Shown here piece after piece: positions 1 through 9,102 of a stretch of DNA of 64,000 nucleotides. The stretch's first letter is position 1, and each line of letters begins with the position of its first letter. The DNA is from Rozella allomycis CSF55. Lineage: Eukaryota; Rozellomycota. A model generated the notes under the pieces. That model saw nothing but the letters and a program-made list of their open reading frames with translations, was not told the origin of the DNA and searched no databases. The position numbers were made by a program, and so were the translations under genes. The stretch lies in assembly GCA_000442015.1 (NCBI GenBank), contig KE561071.1:62001-126000 (forward strand), written 5' to 3'.

Positions 1-866
1 TACTAACGTATTGAGGGAACTCGTCCAGAAATACGACTGGTTTACGTTTCTTCTTCTTTAATATTTCCAGTAATTCATCTCTCCTAGCTGTCTTTCAACT
101 TTATCCTTATTAAGTAGCAACGCTCCAATAAAACCATAAACAAAGCCCTCCTTCAAACCTTTCTTCATTCTTTCCGCATCAAAATATGTCATCGTCTTCA
201 TGTCTGCTTTCAAACAATTTTCAAATACTCCTTGTCGATCGGCAAAAGCTTTGTAGATATCTTGCGAATTGTCACCACTATTAGAACATACAATATAAAG
301 AACCTGCAGTCCCTTCGCTTGCAGATTAAAAGCCATTTGTGTTTTTCCATGACCGGAAGATGCATTCATAAACACAAAAGGGGTCTTGCCTTCAAGAATG
401 CTTTCCATTTCAATGACTTTTTCATCTTTGGAGCATAGGAGAGCTCGTTGCCGATATTCCCTTAATGCTGAATTTTCTTTAGGATTTATTGAACATTCAA
501 AGATATCACTATATTTATCTTGACTTCTTATTTTCGTGACGAGTGAGCTGCTTATGTACCCATATTCTTCACGAATATCTTTTATTATTTGTTCAATGCT
601 AGAGTTATATGCTTTGCTTTCAGTTGGAGTAGCGACCATAGAATTCTCCATCCTTACTTTCTTCCGCCCAAAATCTTGAGTAGCTGTTGTTTTTGAACTA
701 CTTTCAGATTCTATTCTTTTTCCTGTCTTTGGAGCTTTATTCTTTTGTCTATTTTTGCTCTTTGGTTTCTTTTCAGTCTTTAACATATTTTCGGTCTTCA
801 ATTTTTTTAAAATCTTTGTTTTTGTAACATTTTCATTTCGTTCCTGTTGAGAATTCGCCCCGCTAC
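1..866 (-). pseudogene. Crinkler/RHS-like P-loop NTPase, partial and frame-broken
   Basis: Runs off the left edge; its 5' end is lost in the gap at 867. The first ~90 residues are Lys/Ser/Thr-rich and low-complexity. A P-loop follows near residue 170 (NASSGHGKT, Walker A), then a hydrophobic strand (LQVLYIVC). A Walker B-like strand (PVVFLDEFP) lies at about 15-50, but in a different frame from the P-loop; the switch falls near 105-130, where I see no intron of the usual size. Similar P-loop modules are known from Crinkler (CRN) and retrotransposon-hot-spot proteins of oomycetes, chytrids and Rozella; this family call is from memory of the pattern. It could be a pseudogene, carry a base error, or have an intron I missed. 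The downstream nuclease-like part, if any, is outside the window. Confidence 0.5.
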
Positions 867-867
867 N

Positions 868-1400
868 AAACAAATTTTAGATTTGAAAGCGTAGGCGGAG
901 CAGGGCACCTTGAAACAGGCCCTTAGGAGGGTCAAACAAAGGCTTTTTTGTAAAATGCTGTTTGTAGTAGGGCATTTTATTTGGTTCTAAGAGGTCAAAA
1001 CCTCCCGGGAGNATAACTTTCCTTTAGGCTTTAATTTCCTTTTTGATCAACAATTCATGTGGATAGGCCTCCTGATTCAGATTTAGCATCCAACTGGAAA
1101 ATGACGATTACTTTTTATAGATTAATCGATTTTGTACCTTTTGCTTTGTGATACCTTTTTTCAGATGAGAACACTGGTGTTGCTTTGAATAAAGCTCCAG
1201 ATCCAAACAATGACTCGCAGTCGCTCCTATCCATATTCAATCAAATTGGTGGGTATCCGCAATATTGTTAATACTCGTAAACCTTGAAATTATTGAAAGA
1301 TTGTTCAATATGCCTTAGGTTAATAAATCGAGTGTTTTTTTCGAGCTCATAGCGCTCACTTTCCACCACTTCATCGATAGCTTAAATAAGCTTTCTGATT
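868..1400. other. gap-bounded stretch with hairpins and a possible gene tail
   Basis: Two single-N gaps (867, 1012) isolate 868-1011. That piece is richer in G and C than its surroundings and has short perfect hairpins: AGGGC with GCCCT, CCCT with AGGG, and AAAATGC with GCATTTT. From about 1165 to 1271 one plus-strand frame is open behind a pyrimidine-rich acceptor-like site and ends in TAA. It may be the last exon of an unrecognised gene whose front lies in the gap. I see no tRNA or other known RNA here. Confidence 0.25.
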
Positions 1401-2045
1401 ATGCTTTGGAAACACAGAAACGCAATGAACAAGTTGTAAGTATTACGGTTTGTGTATATAGCTTCTTGACCTACTTTCTATTTCAAATCCCATGGATCCT
1501 ACTTGTACAAACACAGGCTCTGTTTCCAACGCATTGGTTCCCAAGTTCGATAAGACTGATGCATGACAGCTATGTAAACAATTCAAGCGATCCATTCCTT
1601 ATGAAAAGTCCAATGTGGTTCCAGTTTTTTGTTTTGACCGAATTGCTGTTTCAAATTCCGTGTCTGGTTGTGTTAAGCAGACTATCAAGGGATGGTAAGA
1701 TTTAATGATTCTGATTAATAAGGAAAGGATTTGAATGTTTGGGGAGTAATGTATGGACCGCACAAGTTGACCACTTTGGTACCTGTTATTGGAGAACTGG
1801 TGACTTATTATCCTAAATTTTTGACTACATCGTCAATTTGCGTATTATTTCTAAACTATGGGCTGCAATGGTTTGTTTCATTACTTGTTCTTTTGGATAG
1901 TTTTGAAAAATCAGGTGCAATGCTTCATTTGAAAAGCGGTAAGAAAAAGTTGGTTGTTATAAATAACCCTGAAATGCGAAAGAAGCAAGTAATTGAAGGA
2001 TCAGAAGAGGGTACAGAAAGTGAGAATTACAGCCCTGAAGAATGA
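1401..2045 (+). CDS. TMEM97: EXPERA-domain membrane protein, TMEM97/sigma-2-receptor-like
   Basis: A 196-residue membrane protein in three exons: 1401-1435, 1462-1694 and 1723-2045, with introns of 26 and 28 nt. The ATG at 1401 is chosen because its 12-residue leader splices in phase into the first membrane segment (FFLTYFLFQIPWILL). Four hydrophobic segments follow. The family signatures are visible: an aromatic/acidic stretch PMWFQFFVLTELLFQIP, and YGPHKLTTLVPVIGEL matching the EXPERA His-x-x-Thr-Thr-Leu-x-Pro region. The C-terminal tail is charged and acidic. Known family members sit in ER or lysosomal membranes and affect sterol handling; the role here is inferred. It converges on TBCE with 45 bp between stops. 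Confidence 0.85.
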
Positions 2046-2090
2046 GATGCAGTAAATAAAAATGTTTAGCATCAAAATTATTTAATATTA

Positions 2091-3703
2091 TTATTTATTT
2101 ATGATTAAAATGTCGTTATGTTTAAAGTTTCCGTATGATGAGATTTGAAAGTGATCACAATCCAATTCAACCAGTTCATTGGCTTCAACAGAGTTGATTG
2201 AAATATTTTTAATTTCTATTTTCAACAATTTTTGCAAAAGCAATTTTAATTTTGAAATTGTTAAATTTTTAGGGAACTTTTTCTTTAGAGAAATCTTATT
2301 GCCGCGGATTTCAAATTCAATAAAGTTTGACGCTAAATTAGATTTAGAAGATTCTGATTGAATTTTTTGTAATTCTATTTCGTGTTCTATTTGAGTAGTT
2401 AAATTTATTGCTACTTGAACAGAGTTCTTTAAGTCGTGGATTTTCTTTAATTATTTCTTCAAGACTCTCAGATCTTTGTAATTGTTTGTTGACGTAATAT
2501 CTTTCAAAGTTTAATCTATTATCTTTTGTAATTGAAGATCCATTAAATTTTTCAAGTCCAGCAATTCTTCCAACCGCTTCAATCAGAAGATTGCTTTTAA
2601 ATTCCACGCAAAAAGGGTTTCCACCAATTCTCAACTCTTTCAACTTTTTCATTTTGCTCAATTCATTCAGAATTCCAATCTCATTTTATTTTTAGAAACA
2701 AATTACTTTATCAAATTTATTAGCATTCAAATTCAGAGTTTCAAGATTCAGAAATTCAACTCCTTCTTCAACAACATCACAAAATTGATTGTTGTTTAAC
2801 TTTAAGCATTTTAAACTGCAATAAATTTACACAAAATTGAATACCTTGGCAATTTAGCCAACTGAGAAATATTCTTCCAGTCAGTGAACGAATTATGCTC
2901 CAAGTTTAAAACTTTTAAATGCCTAAGCTTATTTGTTAAATCCTCATTTAAATCTTTCAATTCATTAAACGCCAATGATAATTCTTCCAAACATGGCATT
3001 GATTCTTCTATTAACAGAAACTCTGGCCAAGTTAAAAATGTATGATTCAGCGATACGACTTTTAAATTTTCAAACTTTACATTTTTAATACATTCGTCAA
3101 TGTAAAATCTATTTAAACTTTTAAACCTACAGTTATATATTACTTTAGCCTAAGTGTATCTAATTTGGAAAGACAATGTAAATTTAAGACTTCATTCCAT
3201 GAAGCAATAAGATTTTTAGATAAATCAATTTCCCTAACTGATTGTAACTTCTCCTGTATTTCTTCAGGATTATCGATTTCAGAGATTGAATAATCAGAAA
3301 TCCCAATTTCTTCCAAACTTTCCAATCTAGTTATTTTATTTTCAATTTTTTTAAATCCAACAGTCTCAACCATAATGTTGCTTCCTCCAAAAGCAATTAG
3401 CCCTTGATCGTAAATTTCATCACTAGCCGAATATTTTTCACTCAGCGCTGCAAGAAAAGAGGTGCCAAAATTTGCATTGTTAATGAATTTATCATTCATC
3501 TTTACAAATGACCCACAGTTGGCAACTTTGGGATTGAAGTACTTTACGCCGTTGTGTTCTCCATTATGTTTTCCGCGTTCCAAATCATCCCATTCTATCC
3601 CTAGCCATGTTCCCTCAACATTTTCTAAATTGCCTTGAAATAAGATCGTTCCTTTATATCTGTTCTCTATACAAAATCTTTTCCCTACCAGACTACCATT
3701 CAT
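2091..3703 (-). CDS. TBCE: tubulin-folding cofactor E
   Basis: About 500 residues in five exons with introns of 26, 29, 27 and 28 nt. The N-terminus is a CAP-Gly domain (residues ~8-85: RYKGTILFQGN, EGTWLGIEWDD, GSFVK). A leucine-rich-repeat region follows (IDLSKNLIASWNEVLNL, VVSLNHTFLTWPEFL, KVLNLEHNSF), then the LRR cap (LRIGGNPF), and finally a ubiquitin-like C-terminal domain of ~85 residues. This is the full TBCE order at close to the usual length. TBCE takes part in alpha/beta-tubulin heterodimer assembly and dissociation in the cytosol, consistent with a flagellated cell. It is divergent from MORN5 with 93 bp between start codons. The first intron could be read as 17 nt, but a 26-nt reading also keeps the frame and matches its neighbours. 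Confidence 0.94.
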
Positions 3704-3796
3704 GAAAATTCATAATTAAATTATTGGAGAATTACGTCGAATGTGAACAAAAAGATTCACGTCCTTGGCAACAAAACAACATATTCTCGTACCTAA

Positions 3797-4416
3797 ATGT
3801 CATATCCTTCTAGTCCTTTTAAATTTGACAATATTCCACTGAACGGTAGAATAAATGGTCATGGAGAATACCATTTCCCAACAGGAAATGTATATGTAGG
3901 AAATTTTGTAGATGGACAGTTTCATGGCCACGGAACAGTACATCTCGCCAACAATGGTGGAAAATTTGTTGCAGAATGGGACAATGGCGTTATAGTTAAA
4001 GGCACATTTATTTTTCCAGATGGTTTAATCTACAGTCCAGATTATGAACAGGAAAATTTCGAGGCAATCATGTTAGATTCGCGCAAAGAGGGACAAGACT
4101 TTACATTGCCTGTTAATGAATCATGGGATTACTGTACTGCAAAAGACAGAAGATTCTATAGCGAACGAATATCGTCAATTAACCCTGCTGGTAATTGGTA
4201 TTTGCATTTTTAAAAGGTAAATGCCAAGTGGTCGACAAGTTACCGCCAAAAGAAATTCCAAGCGGACTTTTTGATACAGGCGACGGGTTTTACAGTCCAA
4301 ATGAAAACAGTGTTTATGATTATCAAAATGAAAAAGTTATCCGCAAGGTTGGATTGGAAGAAGATATGTGGATCAAGGAACATTGTCGAAAGAGCGCAGA
4401 TACATTAGAAATATAA
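3797..4416 (+). CDS. MORN5: MORN repeat-containing protein 5
   Basis: 197 residues in two exons with one 26-nt intron at 4191-4216. Two or three MORN repeats are visible near the N-terminus (GRINGHGEYHFPTGNVYVGN, FVDGQFHGHGTVHL, GTFIFPDGLIY). The conserved MORN5-specific C-terminal half follows: WDYCTAKDRRFYSERI, then IPSGLFDTGDGFYSP, and a terminal WIKEHCRK. Length and order match animal MORN5. The protein is linked to flagella/cilia in other organisms, although its exact job is not settled. It is divergent from TBCE across a 93-bp spacer, so the two may share control; that is inference. Confidence 0.93.
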
Positions 4417-4451
4417 TTGCCAACAAAATAAAATATAAATGGGAAAGAAAT

Positions 4452-5452
4452 TTAATTTAATTTTCCATATATCTCATTAAAGGCTATTTTGTATCTTGCA
4501 ACATAGTCATCGCCATAGTATCTTTTCCTAGATTTTAAAAGCGTTTTAACAAATTCTCTCTCTGCTTCGCTCGTTAATGCAATGCTGAATTCTTTATTCT
4601 CACAAAACGAATCAACGTCAAATGCTTGTATCGCACTCAACGCTTCAATAACCGCGATTTCTACATCTTTTCCATACTTAATTCTCTTATTACGAACGAG
4701 TTGATGTAGCAAGGGATGTTTCTTTTTTCCAAGCACAAAATTTGGACTCGGCGAATGCGAAAAAGGTTTCACGAAATCATCGTCCTTTGCCCTTCCCAAT
4801 CTGACACGGTAGAAAATGCTATTCAAAAAATCTATTGGAATAACAGATTGATCACTTTTTCTGATGATAAAGTTTTGTGCATGAAGATCGGGAAGCTGAA
4901 GATATGAAGCCAAAACAAAGAATTTCACGATGGTCATTGTTTGATCAGANCCAAAACAAAGAATTTCACGATGGTCATGATTTGATCAGACGTAATACCG
5001 CTTTCGTAGATCAGGCTAAATGAATCAGGCTCTGCGTCGATAAATGGCTGTATTAATACCGTTCCTTCTACGCTATACACATTATCTTCTACTGCTTTTT
5101 CTTCAACATAATGTGGTACGTATTCAAGAGTAGTTTTTGCATTAGCTCTTCCGGACTTTGTCAATGTTCTCAAAGCAATCTCTGCGAGTTTTTCAAGCCA
5201 GACATCCTCTTCCTTCATAAATTTTACGATCCACTTGCGTCCGTCGCTGCTCTGGTAGAGGCCTTTTCTGTTAGCACCAGCCAAATCGTAATTGAGATCC
5301 GTCATCGTTGACAACTTTGGAATCTCCTTGTGATCATCAAAATCAAAATGGTCTTGCACAAGAGTGTCATTTTTGGATGCAACACCGATGCAAGTAACGG
5401 CAATTAGAATCGTCATTATGATTGCAAAGAGAAATAAAATATGTTTAGTCAT
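4452..5452 (-). CDS. secreted protein-kinase-like fold protein
   Basis: About 320 residues. The N-terminus has a clear signal sequence or anchor (hydrophobic residues 5-25). A kinase-like core follows: a glycine-rich start with a possible catalytic Lys (GRKWIVKF), then DLHAQNFII, resembling the D-x-H-x-x-N catalytic loop of HipA/aminoglycoside-kinase-like folds, and VIPIDF in the place of the metal-binding Asp. I do not recognise a named family. A single-N gap at 4950 has a 40-bp copy on each side (4910-4949 and 4951-4990, one dinucleotide different), so the gene is probably continuous and the duplication an assembly overlap. A secreted kinase would fit an effector or an ER/Golgi kinase; the choice is open. 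Confidence 0.5.
4910..4990. repeat. duplicated 40-bp flanks of an assembly gap
   Basis: The 40 bp at 4910-4949 recur at 4951-4990 on the other side of the N at 4950, differing only at a TG/GA dinucleotide. A true tandem copy is possible, but the same pattern recurs at other gaps in this window, so contig-end overlap is more likely. Confidence 0.7.
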
Positions 5453-5676
5453 TACTTGTGTTGATTATTGCTTTTCCGTCTTTATAGCATTGTTGCGTGA
5501 ATAATGCATGAACATCTAAAAATAGAACGACACTATAAATATAGATCAAGGCAAACATTTAAAAGACTTAGCATTTGAACTTCTTTTTTGAATAGCTTAT
5601 AAGAAGAAAGTGATTTCGCAGTGATCGTCACTAAAGTCCACATCATTTTTGACTTTACCAAAAGCTTAAATTTGAC

Positions 5677-6591
5677 ATGCGAGTATTACTATTTCTGGGC
5701 ATCACAGTCTTAGCAGCAGCGATTGCAAATAAGATAAAGGAATATTTAACCGCACATAAACAGGAGCATGAAGCATTTGACTTTGAACCTGACGATGGCA
5801 CCAATCATAAAGACCATAAAAAGTATGAGGATGAGAGTGACGAGAAAGACATGGAAAACTATTCGGGTGATGATGATCAGTCAAGGGATTCCATTGCNGA
5901 TGATCAGTCAAGGGATTCAATTGCTGTTAATGGAAGCAGCTCTGATGGTGGGGATGATCAACAATGTGTGCGGAAAAGACAAGTGGATGAAGTTGAGGAA
6001 GAGGGTTCTTATGATCAATCAAGCAATTCACGTAATGAAGAAATACCAATGCATGTCGATTCTGATGCAAATAACAATATCATTAATGCGACGCCAACTC
6101 CAGTACATGCTAGCGNGATGTACATGATACAAATTCAGAAAACCCGAACAGTGATAGTCATATTGTTGCCAACGAAAGTGAATCTGAGAAATCTAAAAGC
6201 ATTGAAGCGTCAATATATTCTGAGAATGACTCTTATATGAACATGCATGTAGTGGATGAAGACGACCATCCGGCTGAAGATGGATATCAAGAATATGTGC
6301 ACCATTCAGCAAGCTCCAATAAAGAAGAAGAAGTCTCCATTTCAACATTTACCAATGACATTGATGCCACCTCAAATGTAAGCCATGGTTCGAATGTAGA
6401 GCCAATCATTGTCAGAGATATTGAGACATCATTAAATGAACAGAACGAATCAATACATTCCCAGAATGATGAANAACGAATCAATACATTCACAGAATGA
6501 TGAAAGCGGCGATAATGAAAACAAAGAGATTTACGATTCGATTGAGAGATTGATTGATGAATGCAGTGAAGAGACCGATAGTGATTTCTAA
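5677..6591 (+). CDS. secreted acidic, Ser/Asp/Asn-rich repeat protein
   Basis: The protein begins with a signal peptide (MRVLLFLGITVLAAAIA) and continues for about 280 residues of low-complexity sequence dominated by Asp, Glu, Ser and Asn, without a recognisable domain. Three single-N gaps (5898, 6116, 6474) interrupt it. Two of them sit between near-identical short repeats (a DDQSRDSIA-coding unit, and an NESIHSQNDE-coding unit), so the gaps may mark real tandem repeats that the assembler could not resolve. After 6116 the acidic reading continues in a different frame, as expected if the gap length is arbitrary. It ends SEETDSDF. I cannot assign a function; a secreted coat or matrix protein, or an effector, would all fit. 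Confidence 0.6.
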
Positions 6592-6830
6592 TTAAATAAA
6601 AGCACTTCAGTATCGTTTTACATGACTTTGTTGTGATCCGATTATATAGTTTTTCAAGTCCTGTAAAAACACTTCATATTCAGCAAAGGACAAAGAATAT
6701 CATTACAACTTAGCGATAACAAATCAAATCATTAATTTTATTGGACTGAATTTAATTAAGAAAAAGAAAAATCTGAATTTTTACTGAAACAGGAAGGCGG
6801 ACCCCTGCAAGGACAATTTTCCAAATCGCA

Positions 6831-8989
6831 ATGCAGCGTGATGTGCATGAGCCGATACTATTTGAAGTTGCGTGGGAGGTAGCGAACAAAGGTAATTGGT
6901 ATATTTGTAGAAGAGTAGTTGGAGGGATATATACGGTGATAAAGACGAAGAGTCCGGTGACTGCGGAGGAGTATGGGAACCGATACTATTTGATTGGGCC
7001 ATTGTCAACAAAGAGTGCTGATTTGGAGGTGGAACGACTTGATATTGAAAGGGCGTGTGAGCCTGTTAAAGAGGCGCTGTATGCGATGAGGGAGCAGGGA
7101 ATTAATTTTGTGTATGGTCGATGGCTGATTGAGGGTAATTGGTGGTTATTGGAGTGATGAAGGGTATCCGACTGTGATATTGTTTGATGTGCATGGGACG
7201 ATGTATCGGTTGAATGAGTGGAAAAAGGATTTGTGGGAAAAGGCAGGGATACCATCTCCAACTGATGATTTTGAGATGAATGATTCGATAGTGTTTGGGT
7301 ATTTAGTTGCATGGTTTTTGGGTGAGGTAAGATGATTGATTAGTGTTGAGAGTGTGTGCATCGAGAAAGAAAGGCTGCGTTAATTGCGCATTTTCATGAA
7401 TGGTTGGCGGGAGTTGGACTTGTGTTGTGTAGAAACAGAGGATTGGAGATATGTACGATATTTACTACGCATGCAACGTTGTTGGGAAGATATTTGTGTG
7501 CTGGAGATGCAGATTTTTATAATCATTTGAAATATTTTGATGTTGATGTTGAGGCTGGAAAGAGAGGGATTTATCATCGATATTGTTTGGAAAGAGCAGC
7601 AGCGCATTGTGCAGATGTATTCACCACCGTTAGTCACATAACGGCGTTTGAAGCTGAAAATTTGTTGAAGAGAAAGCCCGATGGAGTTTTACCGAATGGA
7701 TTGAATGTAGTAAAGTTTAGTGCGATGCATGAATTTCAAAATTTGCATGCCAAGAATAAAGAAAAGATTCATGATTTTGTTAGAGGACATTTTTATGGGT
7801 AAAATTTAAAGAATGAATTAATGAAAGGCATTTTGATTTTGATTTGGATAATACTTTGTATTTCTTTTCAGCAGGAAGATATGAATTTAGAAACAAAGGG
7901 ATTGATATGTATTTAGAAGCGTTAGCAAGATTAAATAACAGTTTAAAACATTTCAATAGTCCAATGACTGTTGTGGCCTTCATTATAATGCCAGCTGCTA
8001 ATAATTCTTACACAGTTGAAACTCTAAAAGGCCAAGCTGTAACAAAACAATTAAATGAAACTGTTAATGAAATTGAATCTAAAATTGGCCAAAGAATGTT
8101 TCATTCTGCTGTGAGGTAATTTTTTTCTTTTTTCTTGATCTACAGGGGTCATATTCCAGATCCAAAAGATCTTTTTTCTGAACAAGATTTAGTGTTACTT
8201 AAAAGAAGGTACAGGGTTTAGTTAATATATTTTTAGAATTTTTGCATTGAAAAGAGATTGTCTTCCACCAATTGTAACGCATAATATGAAAGATGATTCA
8301 AATGATCCAATTTTAAAAGAAATTCGACGTTTAGGGCTTTTCAATCATCCATCAGACAGAGTCAAAGTTATTTTTCATCCAGAATTTTTAAATTCAAACA
8401 ATCCTGTTCTTCCTTTGGATTATGAAGATTTTGTACGTGGGTGCCATCTTGGTGTTTTCCCTTCTTACTATGAGCCATGGGGTTACACTCCAGCTGAATG
8501 CACAGTAATGGGCGTGTAAAGAAAATCTTTAATATTAATTCTAGTCCTTCCATAACAACAAACTTGTCTGGTTTCGGTTGTTTCATTGAAGAGTCTGTTG
8601 AAAACCCCTCCGATTACGGTTTATACATTATCGACAGAAGAATGAAATCTGTTGAAGATTCAGTTCAACAATTAACAGACACAATGCTTCAATTCTGTCA
8701 AAAAACAAGAAGGCAACGAATCATCTTGAGAAACAGAACTGAAAGATTATCAGATATCCTCGATTGGAATCGCATGGGTTTAGAATATGTTAAAGCTCGT
8801 GAATTGGCTCTTCACAGAAAATATCCTGAACTGTTTGAAGACAGCGACGATGAAATTGATCATTCAGTTCAAAAGATTCCAAGACCCTTGTCTACTCCTT
8901 CTTCTCCAAAACTCAAAAGCACATTCACAACAGAACAATTGGCTGAACAATTGTCTAATGAACTACAAGAACTTCAAACAAAGGTGTAA
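6831..8989 (+). CDS. GSY1: glycogen synthase (GT3 family)
   Basis: 653 residues in eight exons; the introns are 26-30 nt (6892-6918, 7135-7162, 7327-7352, 7799-7827, 8116-8145, 8209-8236, 8516-8544). It makes alpha-1,4-glucan from UDP-glucose in the cytosol. The GT3 landmarks are all present: [17 protein letters not shown] (donor-site KVGGIY), [71 protein letters not shown], the ExxE-type motif in [17 protein letters not shown], and the [20 protein letters not shown] arginine cluster that forms the glucose-6-phosphate/phosphate switch. The Ser/Pro-rich tail (LSTPSSPK) resembles the C-terminal phosphorylation region of its relatives. It lies tail to tail with the branching-enzyme gene, the next step of the pathway. 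Confidence 0.97.
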
Positions 8990-9102
8990 ATAAATAGTTA
9001 GCATCATTGTACCGTATTTTTTATCTCTTTTGACTAATAATATTAATATCTATTTTATCATATAATATTATTTTGCATTGATTTTAAACTATATCACATT
9101 TA

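Noticed and set aside
868-1011. tRNA or 5S-like gene
   Set aside because: No cloverleaf, B-box (GGTTCGANTCC) or A-box could be found.
1401-1461. Upstream plus-strand reading through the first TMEM97 intron
   Set aside because: It extends into a region with no family similarity and ignores a clear GTAAGT donor.
3127-3143. 17-nt intron in TBCE
   Set aside because: A 26-nt reading with a later acceptor is also in frame and matches the normal size.
3704-3796. GGCAAC half-site resembling an RFX X-box between TBCE and MORN5
   Set aside because: Only the right half matches; the left half (GTCCTT) does not fit the consensus.
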